The notes under the pieces were generated by a model, which was not told where the DNA came from, did no database searches, and worked only from the letters and a program-made list of their open reading frames with translations. A stretch of DNA of 37,437 nt from Dehalococcoidales bacterium (GTDB lineage: Bacteria > Chloroflexota > Dehalococcoidia > Dehalococcoidales > UBA2162): the NCBI GenBank assembly GCA_020343555.1, contig CP070800.1, forward strand, positions 1,536,524 to 1,573,960, given 5' to 3'. This document shows positions 25,465 to 33,065 of the stretch, in pieces (position 1 is the stretch's first letter; each line of letters starts with the position of its first letter). Made by a program: the position numbers and the translations under genes.

Positions 25465-26934
25465 ATGGCGCTAAGTAAAGAAGCATACAAGGAATTCGAA
25501 GACGTTGTCGGAGAAGAAAACATCTGTGCCGATCCGGCTATAATGCCTGCATATTATTCCAATGATTTCGCTGCAGTAATTCTACCGAAAGACACAGCGG
25601 AAGTCCAGGCAATAATCAAACTCTGTAACAAACATAAGGTAAAGTTCAGGCCAATATGTACCGGCTGGTCGGGAGCGTTCCCGAAGGATATCATTCTCAT
25701 GGATCTCAGGAGAATGAACAAGATAATAGAGATCAATGAGAAAAACATGTACGCAGTGGTCGAGCCGTACGTGATCTCATCCCAGTTGCAGGCTGAACTG
25801 TTCAAGCGAGGTTTGAATTTCTGTATAAAGGGTGCCGGGACCAACTGCTCTGCAATGCTCCGAGGTCACGGACACATGGATCAGAGTACCGGTGGTGACG
25901 ATCGAAATCACCTGGCTATCGAATGGGTTACACCTGAAGGCGATATTGTCAGAACAGGTGCTCTCGGCTCTTCCGATGAATGGTTTACCGGCGATGGTCC
26001 GGGACCATCACTAAGAAGTATTCTCACCAGCGCGGTTCCACCCGGAGTGACTCCCGGTGTCTTTACCAAGGCAGCGATAAAACTATACCACTGGTCAGGA
26101 CCGTCCGTATACGATATTAAGGGCGTTTCACCGAACTATCACCTGGAAGAGATCCCGCCCAATATGATGGCAAGGTACTACAGCTTCCCGTCGGTAGAAA
26201 AAATGTGGCAGGCTGAGATAGCCCTTGGTGAAAATGAGATATGTTTTGAGCTGATGGGTTTCAATATCTCCATGGTGGCTGCCAATATCACTACCAGTAA
26301 CGAGGAAGAAGAAGAAGTATTCAAAAAACTGAATGCAGAGGTAAAAGGCCCGGGCTTTTTCGTAATCGTGATGGGCAACGACGCAGATGATTTCGCCTTC
26401 AAGAAAAAAGCTCTGGAGAAGATATGCACCGATGCCGGAGGGGAATCACTGAGATCAGTCGAGGATCCGAGAACTGAAGGAATACTGATGGCGCAGTGTA
26501 CCAGGATTTCTGCCTCGATCAGGGAAACATTCCGTAACGGCGGGGCTTTTAACTCCATTCCAATCATGGGACAGAGAGACCTGACGATCAGGTGGGCTAT
26601 CGGAGCCGGTGAAGCCAAGAAACCGTTGATCGAGAAAGGTCTTATTGTCGATGACGGCGGAGCTTTCTTCGGCTGGGGTGTCGAACAGGGTCATCTTGGT
26701 AAGACCGAGATATTCTGTAAATTCGATCCTCAGAACGCAGAAGCGAAAGCAGCCGTAGAGGGGTGGCAGAAGGAACAGAACTACCGGGCATTCAAGGAGA
26801 GCTACTTCGCATCCACGATGGGTCCCCAGGATGAGATCGGCCCGGCTCTTTCCAATTACCATCTCTTCTGGCAGAACACGATACGGGCGATCGATCCGAA
26901 TGGTGTATCACCTGAGGGTGGTGCGCTGGTCTAG
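25465..26934 (+). CDS. FAD-binding oxidase, GlcD-like (subunit 2, paralogue)
   Basis: The 489-residue protein is a second PCMH-type flavoprotein, clearly related in layout to the first (FRPICTGWSGAFPKDIILMDLRRMNKI at 61-87, written here as the span of the FAD-binding block; VVEPYVISSQLQ at 98-109). It retains a long middle domain with a GTNCSAMLRGHGH segment near 125-137. It lacks the NPGK closing motif and ends NGVSPEGGALV. Two different FAD subunits flanking one Fe-S subunit recall GlcD-GlcF-GlcE, although GlcE is normally shorter. The GGAGGTGA site overlaps the previous stop, so translation is coupled. The partner order suggests a three-subunit complex. Confidence 0.86.
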   Translation: MALSKEAYKEFEDVVGEENICADPAIMPAYYSNDFAAVILPKDTAEVQAIIKLCNKHKVKFRPICTGWSGAFPKDIILMDLRRMNKIIEINEKNMYAVVEPYVISSQLQAELFKRGLNFCIKGAGTNCSAMLRGHGHMDQSTGGDDRNHLAIEWVTPEGDIVRTGALGSSDEWFTGDGPGPSLRSILTSAVPPGVTPGVFTKAAIKLYHWSGPSVYDIKGVSPNYHLEEIPPNMMARYYSFPSVEKMWQAEIALGENEICFELMGFNISMVAANITTSNEEEEEVFKKLNAEVKGPGFFVIVMGNDADDFAFKKKALEKICTDAGGESLRSVEDPRTEGILMAQCTRISASIRETFRNGGAFNSIPIMGQRDLTIRWAIGAGEAKKPLIEKGLIVDDGGAFFGWGVEQGHLGKTEIFCKFDPQNAEAKAAVEGWQKEQNYRAFKESYFASTMGPQDEIGPALSNYHLFWQNTIRAIDPNGVSPEGGALV

Positions 26935-26960
26935 ATAACGATTAAATCATTCGGAATACA

Positions 26961-26989
26961 TATCGGCCGGGTTGTTAGCCCGGCCGATA
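26961..26989 (+). terminator. Strong hairpin after the FAD/Fe-S operon
   Basis: TATCGGCCGGG, a seven-base loop TTGTTAG and CCCGGCCGATA form an 11-bp GC-rich perfect stem 26 bases after the stop codon. No U-run follows, so it may be a Rho-independent terminator of reduced strength or an mRNA-stabilising hairpin. Confidence 0.6.
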
Positions 26990-27004
26990 CTATTCAGGAG
27001 AAAG

Positions 27005-27100
27005 GTCATCCTGAATTCGTCAAAGATGAATGAAGGATCTCATCCGAACTCGCAGGAGATTCTTCGGTCGTCCACCTTCAGCGGACTTTCTCAGAATGAC
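27005..27100. repeat. Imperfect palindromic dispersed-type repeat, about 96 bp (MITE-like)
   Basis: The ends are inverted copies of GTCATYCTGA: GTCATCCTGA at 27005-27014 and TCAGAATGAC at 27091-27100, nine of ten bases matching. A second inverted pair, GAAGRATCTC, lies inside at 27032-27041 and 27056-27065. The same words occur in dispersed intergenic repeats of many environmental bacterial genomes. No coding frame is present. Confidence 0.62.
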
Positions 27101-27123
27101 AAAGTGCTAGTTTCTAGTTTTTT

Positions 27124-27196
27124 GTAGGGTGGGTGTAGCAGAGCGTAACCCACCAAGTGAATACAGTTGTCTTAAAGCGGGTTTCACCCACCCTAC
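27124..27196. repeat. GGGTGGGT-type inverted repeat, about 73 bp
   Basis: GTAGGGTGGGTG (27124-27135) and its exact complement CACCCACCCTAC (27185-27196) bound a 49-base interior that also holds GCGTAACCCACC. The word pair GTAGGGTGGGT...AACCCACC is a familiar dispersed intergenic repeat in several phyla. It lies directly after the first repeat, between convergent genes. Confidence 0.62.
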
Positions 27197-27208
27197 GCGT
27201 ACTTTTTA

Positions 27209-27676
27209 TTAATCCCTCGCGTAGGTGACTTCACCTTCGTGCTTATAGCCATACGAATTTCCGGTGGTAATAAACATGAATGGTCTGTCTACACGATGCA
27301 TGTAAAGCGGGCAGTGTTCCAGGTCAGCCGGCACGAAGACCGCGCAGCTTTTCGTTATCAGGTGTTTCTCACCGTCTATCCAGAATTCAACTTCTCCGTG
27401 TAATTCATATATATCATCCGGGTCAGTACCAAGGAAAATAAGGTATTCATCGAATGGATGGCTGTGACTCTTGTTCTGAACACCTCCCGTGGATGGCCTT
27501 AATACCATGTTGGTCTCAAGGTAAAAGGCTCCCGGCAACATACCGTCAAGCTCATTGGCGATATACAGGTTGTTTTCCCATGGCATATCATTTCCCTTAT
27601 CACGACTTTGCGGATGCACCGGATTCGGCGGCGTGTCGTAAATATAATTGATACTATATTTTGTTCCTTCGGCCAT
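27209..27676 (-). CDS. Small stand-alone cupin protein (third paralogue)
   Basis: The 155-residue protein starts MAEGTKYSIN and has a cupin barrel with His71, His73 and Glu77 (HSHPFDEY) plus His121 (LEHCPLY), a full metal site. Its MHRVDRPFMF segment is shared with the REVKRPFYF segment of the cupin at 1582-2031 and the TKVDKPVIF segment of that at 2101-2499. It stands alone, with its own promoter, and faces the FAD operon convergently across a repeat-filled spacer. A GGAGTGAATA site precedes the ATG. The function is unknown; a metal-dependent small-molecule enzyme or binder is plausible. Confidence 0.78.
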   Translation of the reverse strand: MAEGTKYSINYIYDTPPNPVHPQSRDKGNDMPWENNLYIANELDGMLPGAFYLETNMVLRPSTGGVQNKSHSHPFDEYLIFLGTDPDDIYELHGEVEFWIDGEKHLITKSCAVFVPADLEHCPLYMHRVDRPFMFITTGNSYGYKHEGEVTYARD

Positions 27677-27734
27677 TATTCATTCACTCCATTAGTTAAA
27701 TTATCGCCAGGTTAAGATAATAACCGGCGTTAAA

Positions 27735-27764
27735 ATAATAAAGTTAATACTCTTGTGATGTCAA
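27735..27764 (-). promoter_or_regulatory. Sigma-70-type promoter for the third cupin gene
   Basis: On the minus strand, TTGACA (27764-27759) and TATTAT (27740-27735) are separated by 18 bases, near consensus. Transcription would start near 27728 and give a leader of about 50 bases. Confidence 0.6.
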
Positions 27765-27768
27765 ACGA

Positions 27769-27797
27769 TTGAAGAATCCTGACTTAGAGTGTACAAT
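27769..27797 (+). promoter_or_regulatory. Sigma-70-type promoter for the HEAT-like/YchF genes
   Basis: TTGAAG (27769-27774) and TACAAT (27792-27797) lie 17 bases apart. The start would be near 27804, about 44 bases before the GTG codon of the small gene. It diverges from the cupin promoter, with the two -35 boxes only four bases apart. Confidence 0.6.
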
Positions 27798-27847
27798 ACT
27801 GAAAAGCACCTTTGGTAAACCTGTATAAAACTCGGGGAGGTGAAAGA

Positions 27848-28072
27848 GTGAACGACGAACGTTCAGATGAACTTAGAGACCTGGTAGCGGCTGCAACAAA
27901 TTTGAATTTTCCTGTGAAATTACGTACAGACGCAGTTGAATCAATTGGCAGGATGGGCACTCATGAAGCCCTTCTTGCTCTTTTGGATATGGCTGGCAAC
28001 GATCAGCTTTCGAAGAAAGAAAGAGAGTTGATAATCAAGCTGGCCAGCAATCTTATCAAAGCCGGATTTTAA
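27848..28072 (+). CDS. Small helical protein, HEAT-repeat-like
   Basis: From the GTG at 27848, five to seven bases after GGGGAGGTGA, the product has 74 residues. It is all helix-forming: two or three amphipathic helices with the sequence VKLRTDAVESIGRMGTHEALLALL (about residues 22-45) reading like one HEAT/PBS-lyase-type repeat, and a second helix pair after it. There are no cysteines and no signal peptide. It lies 45 bases before the YchF-family gene and probably shares its mRNA. A scaffold or adaptor role is possible, but nothing specific can be assigned. Confidence 0.65.
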   Translation: MNDERSDELRDLVAAATNLNFPVKLRTDAVESIGRMGTHEALLALLDMAGNDQLSKKERELIIKLASNLIKAGF

Positions 28073-28117
28073 ACTTTTTCGGAAAACGATTATCCCTCAA
28101 ATAGCAGGTTCTGACAA

Positions 28118-29212
28118 ATGAATATTGGTATCATCGGGCTCCCTCAAAGCGGGAGGACTACTGTTTTTAGTGCACTCACCGAAGGCGGAAGTAGTGGTCA
28201 CGCATCTCCAGGTTCCACAGCACACATTGGTACGGCGTTCGTCCCCGAACCACGCCTGGAGATACTTGCCGGAATATTCCACTCCGGTAAGGTAACATAT
28301 CCATCCGTTACGTATATCGATGTCGGCGCATCGGTGAAAGATATGGCGCAGGATAAAGGTATCGGGGGGAAACTCTTAAACCAGCTCAGCCAGGTGGATG
28401 CTCTCATTAATGTCGTCAGGGCATTTAAGAACGATACGGTTCCACATACCGAAGGCAGCCTGGATGTAGAGAGAGATATTGCGAATATGAACCTGGAGCT
28501 TGCGTTTTCAGACTTGGTTATACTTGAGAGACGACTTTCCAAGCTGGAAGAATCACTCAAAGCGGCTAAACAGGCTGAGAGGGCAGAAATTCTTCGGGAA
28601 CAGGAAGCAATCGGTAAAATAAAAACAGACCTCGAGAAAGATATTCCCGTAAGAGAAATGAATCTTACCGAAGAAGAACAAAGGATGTTGTCCGGTTATC
28701 AGTTACTATCTGCCAAACCTTTAATTATTGTTGTAAATATTGGCGAAGAACAGCTGCCTGAAGTAGACAATCTGATAAAAGAATGGAATTCGAAATTTTC
28801 ACGAGAAAAACGAGTTGTCACTGCTATTTGTGGAGAACTGGAGATGGAAGTTAACCAGCTCGACAAAGAAGCCGCTGAAGAATTCCGCGACGAGTATGGA
28901 CTTGCCGAATCGGGAGCCGATAGAATAATCAAACTCTCATATGATCTGCTGGGCTTAATATCATTCTTCACTGCTAATAAGACAGAACTTAGGGCATGGT
29001 CGGTAATCGATGGAATTGAAGCACAAAAAGCCGCAGGAAAGATTCATTCAGATATGGAGAAAGGTTTTATCCGGGCAGAAGTAACTCCGTTTTACGACCT
29101 GGTGAAATACGGAGGATTTTCAGAAGCTAAAAAGCACGGCGTATTACGGCTAGAAGGAAAGACCTATCCTGTCCATGACGGCGACGTGATAACATTCCTG
29201 TTCAACGTGTAG
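28118..29212 (+). CDS. ychF: YchF/OLA1-family ATPase with altered P-loop
   Basis: The 364-residue protein follows the Obg-like YchF layout: a G domain (1-200), a helical coiled-coil insert (about 120-180) and a C-terminal TGS/DUF933 domain (TELRAWSVIDG then KIHSDMEKGFIRAEV, ending FLFNV). YchF binds ribosomes and prefers ATP; the NxxE base-recognition motif is present as V-N-I-G-E. The Walker A motif reads GLPQSGRTT (7-15): Arg13 stands where GxxxxGK[ST] needs lysine. That lysine normally contacts the beta- and gamma-phosphates, so hydrolysis may be weak or lost. The ribosome-binding site is also poor (AGGTT). It may be a divergent paralogue of a canonical ychF elsewhere. Confidence 0.85.
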   Translation: MNIGIIGLPQSGRTTVFSALTEGGSSGHASPGSTAHIGTAFVPEPRLEILAGIFHSGKVTYPSVTYIDVGASVKDMAQDKGIGGKLLNQLSQVDALINVVRAFKNDTVPHTEGSLDVERDIANMNLELAFSDLVILERRLSKLEESLKAAKQAERAEILREQEAIGKIKTDLEKDIPVREMNLTEEEQRMLSGYQLLSAKPLIIVVNIGEEQLPEVDNLIKEWNSKFSREKRVVTAICGELEMEVNQLDKEAAEEFRDEYGLAESGADRIIKLSYDLLGLISFFTANKTELRAWSVIDGIEAQKAAGKIHSDMEKGFIRAEVTPFYDLVKYGGFSEAKKHGVLRLEGKTYPVHDGDVITFLFNV

Positions 29213-29242
29213 ACAGGAGATACCAGGTTTACTGAGCACGCC

Positions 29243-30064
29243 TTATTCCGGTTTGCTATTCTCGTTAACGATACCATTGCGCCCCCCACCTGCCTGTAAA
29301 AGGACGGTCGGTCGACCGTTTACCGGGTGAGTGTAGACGCAATTATCGGTGCCGTATACTTCCCTGATATTATCGATAGTGATTACTTCTTCAGGCGTTC
29401 CCTCGGCATGAAGTTGTCCTTTCTTAATCAAAACCAGTCTGTCACAGTACTGGGCAGCCAGATTTAAGTCATGAACGGTGATAACCACCGTCAAGTGGTT
29501 CTGAGTACATAAACTCTTAATCAGGTCCAGGATCTCAAGCTGGTGGTTTATATCAAGGTTTGCTGTCGGTTCATCAAGGAGGATAACTTCTGTCTGCTGA
29601 GCAAGAGCACGGGCGATAACCGTTCTCTGAATCTCCCCGCCGGACAACTCGCCAATCCTACGTTCGGCAAAAGGAAGAGTAGCGGTTCTTTCCATCGCCT
29701 GATAAGTGATTTCCATATCTCGTTCGCTTTCATATCTGAGTAAACCGAGATGAGGATTTCTTCCCATAAGGACTATCTCGAAAGCCGAAAAAGAACTGGG
29801 AAGGATGGGTGTCTGGGGAACAACTGCCAAGAGACGTGCTAACTCGGAACGCTGAATCACGGAAATATCTTTACCATCTAATATAACCTGACCAGAACGA
29901 GGAGTGATAACGTGACTGATAGCTTTTATCAGGGTAGACTTGCCGGAACCGTTCGGGCCGATAAGCCCCAACATTTCTCCTTTGTCTACACCGAAAGACA
30001 TATCGTTGATAACGGTTGTTTTACCGTATGCCAGAGTCAGATCGTTTACCTCGAGTATAGCCAT
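29243..30064 (-). CDS. btuD: ABC transporter ATP-binding protein, BtuD/FecE type
   Basis: The 273-residue protein has all ABC motifs: Walker A GPNGSGKST (36-44), Q-loop Gln84, signature LSGGE (140-144), Walker B ILLDEP (161-166), D-loop and switch His198. The FecE/BtuD subfamily energises import of B12, haem or ferric siderophores through FecCD-type permeases. The cobalamin riboswitch upstream of the three-gene set makes B12 or another corrinoid the likely cargo. A C-terminal extension of about 25 residues ends in a Gly/Asn-rich tail. It lies ten bases after the permease gene and converges with ychF. Confidence 0.92.
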   Translation of the reverse strand: MAILEVNDLTLAYGKTTVINDMSFGVDKGEMLGLIGPNGSGKSTLIKAISHVITPRSGQVILDGKDISVIQRSELARLLAVVPQTPILPSSFSAFEIVLMGRNPHLGLLRYESERDMEITYQAMERTATLPFAERRIGELSGGEIQRTVIARALAQQTEVILLDEPTANLDINHQLEILDLIKSLCTQNHLTVVITVHDLNLAAQYCDRLVLIKKGQLHAEGTPEEVITIDNIREVYGTDNCVYTHPVNGRPTVLLQAGGGRNGIVNENSKPE

Positions 30065-30074
30065 AAAATCAACT

Positions 30075-31163
30075 CTAAAAATATATTATTCCCTTTCGAC
30101 GCCTTAAAAGGTAAAGGAAGAACGGTACGCCGCAGAGAGCGGTGATTATCCCTATCGGTATCTCGGTCGGAGCCATAACAGTTCGGGCAATAAGGTCGGC
30201 AAGTATAAGGAATATCGCACCGGTAAGAACTGATAACGGTAGCAGGAAACGGTGATCCAGGCCCCATATGAGCCGGACAGCGTGAGGGATGATAATACCT
30301 ACGAATCCGATTGTACCTACGAACGATACTGCTGCAGCGGTTATCAAGGTAGCCGCAGCAAGGAGGATAAGCTTTGTTCTCTCGACATTAATCCCAAGTT
30401 GTTTCGCCTGTTCTTCATCGAGCTGCATCACATTCAGAGAACGGCTATAGAGAAGTATTACTATGATACCGATCGCCATATATGGTAGAACAGCACTCAC
30501 CTCCGACCATTCACTTAGTGAAAAACTGCCCATCACCCAGAATATTATCCCGTGAATTTTATCTCCGCTGATAATTATAAGGTATGAATATATGGAACCC
30601 CAGAGTGCGCCGAGAGCAACACCGGCAAGGATAAGAGTAGTTACCGGTACTGTTTTTCCTACTCTTGCCAGGATATAGACTACGGCCACGCTGACGACCG
30701 CCCCGGTGAAAGCTAGTATGGGTATCAACCCAAAACCCATAGCGCTAAATTCGATAGGGAGAAGAAAACCGATAACTGCTCCGAGTGCAGCTCCTTGCGC
30801 TGCACCTATCAGATAAGGATCTGCAAGCGGATTACGAAATAATCCCTGGTAAGTGGCTCCGGCGACGGACAGAGCTGCACCGATAAGTCCAGCGAGGATT
30901 ATTCTGGGCAGGCGTATGTTAAGAAGAATGGTCTCAGTACTGCTTGTCCAGTCAGGAGGAAAATCAACCAACGGAAGTTGTGAAATGAGGATACGCAGGG
31001 TTGTAAGGATAGGAATCTTAACACTGCCGATGGTGGTGGCAATCGTTACCACCACAATGACAGCAATAGAGAGTCCTATAATAGCGTAGATTCGTCCTCG
31101 CCAGTGGGGACGTATATTTTTTATCTGGTCTGGTGTTGTACTTCCAACTGCATCTTTCGACAT
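30075..31163 (-). CDS. btuC: ABC transporter permease, BtuC/FecCD type
   Basis: The preferred start is the ATG at 31163, giving 362 residues. A TTG at 31199, overlapping the previous stop as TTGA, would add 12. About ten hydrophobic segments are present. FecCD motifs include LRLPRIILAGLIGAALSVAGATYQGLFRNPLADP near 80-115 (written as a span), G-A-A-Q-G-A after it, and the cytoplasmic coupling loop near A-K-Q-L-G-I-N. It ends in a PFFLYLLRRRK tail, the family's closing motif. It forms the membrane channel with the ATPase 10 bases downstream and receives cargo from the lipoprotein gene just upstream. Confidence 0.92.
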   Translation of the reverse strand: MSKDAVGSTTPDQIKNIRPHWRGRIYAIIGLSIAVIVVVTIATTIGSVKIPILTTLRILISQLPLVDFPPDWTSSTETILLNIRLPRIILAGLIGAALSVAGATYQGLFRNPLADPYLIGAAQGAALGAVIGFLLPIEFSAMGFGLIPILAFTGAVVSVAVVYILARVGKTVPVTTLILAGVALGALWGSIYSYLIIISGDKIHGIIFWVMGSFSLSEWSEVSAVLPYMAIGIIVILLYSRSLNVMQLDEEQAKQLGINVERTKLILLAAATLITAAAVSFVGTIGFVGIIIPHAVRLIWGLDHRFLLPLSVLTGAIFLILADLIARTVMAPTEIPIGIITALCGVPFFLYLLRRRKGIIYF

Positions 31164-31195
31164 TCTCTGTATACCCGCGGTAAAAAATTGTGTTA

Positions 31196-32134
31196 TCAAT
31201 CGAATAATTCGGGATGGATCATTTTCGCCATCTGTTCGAATCCTTCAATCATTCTCTCGGTAGGTCTCCCCACGAGATCCGTATTAATTTCATATATCAT
31301 GTTGTTTTTACGGGCTTCAGAGTCGGTCAACCTTGACTCCGTATTGGCAAACGTAAAAGGAGCATCCGCTCCTTCTCCCATTCCTGTTCCGGCAATAATA
31401 ACCTGTGGATTAGCTTCGACTAGAGTCTCAAGTTCTATTGTAGGATAACCCACAGTGTCTGCAAATATATTAGTACCGCCAGCCTTTTCAATCAATTCAT
31501 GTATCCTGGTATCGCCACCTACTGTCATCAGAGGTTCGTGCCACATCACATAAAAAACTCGCAGTCTATCATTAATGGTAAGTTCAGCTGTTTTATCAGT
31601 TATTTTCTCTATTCGCTCTGACAGATCTTTAACGATCTGTTCCGCTTTTGTGCTTGTTCCGGTAACCTTCCCCATAAGTGTGAAGGAGTTGAGTACCTGA
31701 TCGAGATTTCTGGGATCGATGACGACAACGGTTTGACCAAGTTTTTCAAGCGCAGGGAGAATTTCGTTTACGTGCATATTCGTGACGAAAATAACATCCG
31801 GTTCCGTTGCCACGATTTTTTCAACGTCAGCCGTAGAAAATCCTCCTACTTTCGGTTTTTCCAGAGCGGCAGCAGGATAATCACAGTAATCCGATACTCC
31901 AACGATTTTGTCAGCTAGATCCAGTGAAAAGAGGATTTCAGTATTACTGGGCGCAAGGGATACTATCTTTTCAGGAATAGCATCCAGTGTAACCGCTCTA
32001 CCAATCATGTCGGTAACCTGAATAGTGGTTACCTTTTCTTCTTCAACTTCAGAGGATTTGCATGCTGCAAACACGCCGGTCGACAGTACTAGAACTACCG
32101 CAAACACAACCACCCACAAGCGTTTGTTTTTCAT
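31196..32134 (-). CDS. btuF: ABC transporter substrate-binding lipoprotein, BtuF/FecB type
   Basis: The start is the ATG at 32134, with AAGGAGG six bases upstream; a longer open frame to 32242 runs into the riboswitch leader and is not coding. The 312-residue protein has a lipoprotein signal (MKNKR, hydrophobic core, FAAC with Cys25 as the acylated residue). A periplasmic-binding fold with the BtuF layout follows: IVSLAPSNTEILFSLDL near 57-73, VGVSDYCDYPAAA, VDVIFV-type strand, and long backbone helix. In a monoderm it would be tethered outside the membrane. Riboswitch control indicates B12 or corrinoid capture. Confidence 0.9.
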   Translation of the reverse strand: MKNKRLWVVVFAVVLVLSTGVFAACKSSEVEEEKVTTIQVTDMIGRAVTLDAIPEKIVSLAPSNTEILFSLDLADKIVGVSDYCDYPAAALEKPKVGGFSTADVEKIVATEPDVIFVTNMHVNEILPALEKLGQTVVVIDPRNLDQVLNSFTLMGKVTGTSTKAEQIVKDLSERIEKITDKTAELTINDRLRVFYVMWHEPLMTVGGDTRIHELIEKAGGTNIFADTVGYPTIELETLVEANPQVIIAGTGMGEGADAPFTFANTESRLTDSEARKNNMIYEINTDLVGRPTERMIEGFEQMAKMIHPELFD

Positions 32135-32161
32135 TAGTACCTCCTTAAGTATTCCATAAAT

Positions 32162-32220
32162 AATCCCCACTCCCGGTTCGGAAGAGGGGATTTGATTTTC
32201 AATAATAATCCCTACTCCTC
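32162..32220 (-). promoter_or_regulatory. Expression platform of the cobalamin riboswitch (competing stems)
   Basis: Between the aptamer and btuF, the transcript carries GGAGGAGTAGGGATT (32220-32206), then AATCCCC (32192-32186), then GGGGATT (32168-32162). The middle word can pair with either flank, so the two stems exclude each other. The second pairing gives a 12-bp hairpin with one mismatch and an AU-rich tail. This suggests transcriptional attenuation, inferred from sequence only. Confidence 0.5.
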
Positions 32221-32243
32221 CCTGCGGAGAAATGTAGGTCATT

Positions 32244-32365
32244 CGGGGGTTGGCGTTCTGACTTATCCACCTCAGGCAGAATTACAGCGGCGCGGCCGTG
32301 CCGGATTTTCACCGGCTTGCTCTCCAGTTAGGCCCTCACTCGCGCTCGGGCGCCCCCTTGTTTCC
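32244..32365 (-). ncRNA. Cobalamin riboswitch aptamer
   Basis: On the minus strand the leader of the btu operon shows the conserved core of cobalamin riboswitches: GGTGAAAATCCGGC followed by ACGG-C-GCGCCGCTGTAA, then the downstream half AAGTCAGAACGCC. A GGAAAC segment near 32365 marks the 5' side. Ligand binding normally represses the operon when B12 is plentiful. The boundaries are approximate. Confidence 0.88.
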
Positions 32366-32400
32366 TGTTCAATTTTATCAAGTACAGATGACTATAATCA

Positions 32401-32429
32401 AGTATACAATAGTTTTTCATTTTGTACAA
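32401..32429 (-). promoter_or_regulatory. Sigma-70-type promoter of the riboswitch-btuFCD operon
   Basis: Reading the minus strand, TTGTAC (32429-32424) and TATACT (32406-32401) are separated by 17 bases. Transcription would start near 32394, just before the riboswitch. A TATAAT at 32450-32455 on the plus strand may serve the divergent gene at 32510, but it lacks a -35 box at proper spacing. Confidence 0.62.
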
Positions 32430-32509
32430 TACCCTGTAGAAAGTGGAAATATAATCTGATATAGTACTGAAAAACTCTTTAGAGCTGTAATATTTAGCGG
32501 GGTATTAAT

Positions 32510-33046
32510 ATGACGGACAACAACGAATTTTATGAAAAATATCCGATATCTACTGTAATACTTTCAAACACAGTTTCACTTGCCATATACGGTATAGGTA
32601 CATATATTATGTTTCGTACCGGGTGGATTTGGATGGGCTTGTATATCCTGTATATCATCTTGATGGAGATCCGATTGTTGAGGGGAAGCTGTCCGGGCTG
32701 TTATTACTATGGAAAGATATGTGCTTTTGGGAAAGGCAGGCTTGCCTGCCTGGTAGCAAAAAAGGGGAGTCCCAATGTTTTTACAGACGTAACCATGAAC
32801 TGGAAATCATTAATACCCGACATGCTCGTTACTGTAATTCCTCTGGTTGCAGCTATAGTACTGATGATTATTGATTTTCACTGGATTATACTGGCTCTGA
32901 TGTTAATAATAATCCTTTTAACATCCGTCGGTAACGGTTTCGTACGAGGTTCTTTAGCCTGTAAATACTGCAGGCAAAGAGAACTCGGGTGTCCGGCCGA
33001 AAAGCTGTTTAACAGGGAAAAATCCACAAAAAAAACAGCTTCATAA
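32510..33046 (+). CDS. Cysteine-rich membrane protein, uncharacterised conserved family
   Basis: The 178-residue protein has four hydrophobic segments (about 14-34, 38-55, 103-121 and 124-142) and two cytosolic Cys clusters: Cys61-Pro-Gly-Cys64, Cys71 and Cys80 after helix 2, and Cys151-x2-Cys154 and Cys161 after helix 4. The pattern (YYYGKICAFGKG, then CKYCRQRE-x-GCPAEKLF) looks strongly conserved in type. It could bind zinc or an Fe-S cluster, or form redox disulfides. I do not know its function. It has a GGGG-type site and diverges from the btu operon. No partner genes are evident downstream, where convergent genes begin. Confidence 0.75.
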   Translation: MTDNNEFYEKYPISTVILSNTVSLAIYGIGTYIMFRTGWIWMGLYILYIILMEIRLLRGSCPGCYYYGKICAFGKGRLACLVAKKGSPNVFTDVTMNWKSLIPDMLVTVIPLVAAIVLMIIDFHWIILALMLIIILLTSVGNGFVRGSLACKYCRQRELGCPAEKLFNREKSTKKTAS

Positions 33047-33065
33047 GTGTCGAATATAAATCCGC

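Noticed and set aside
32135..32242. 36-residue N-terminal extension of the BtuF lipoprotein
   Set aside because: It covers the riboswitch expression platform, and the start at 32134 has an ideal Shine-Dalgarno site and lipoprotein signal.
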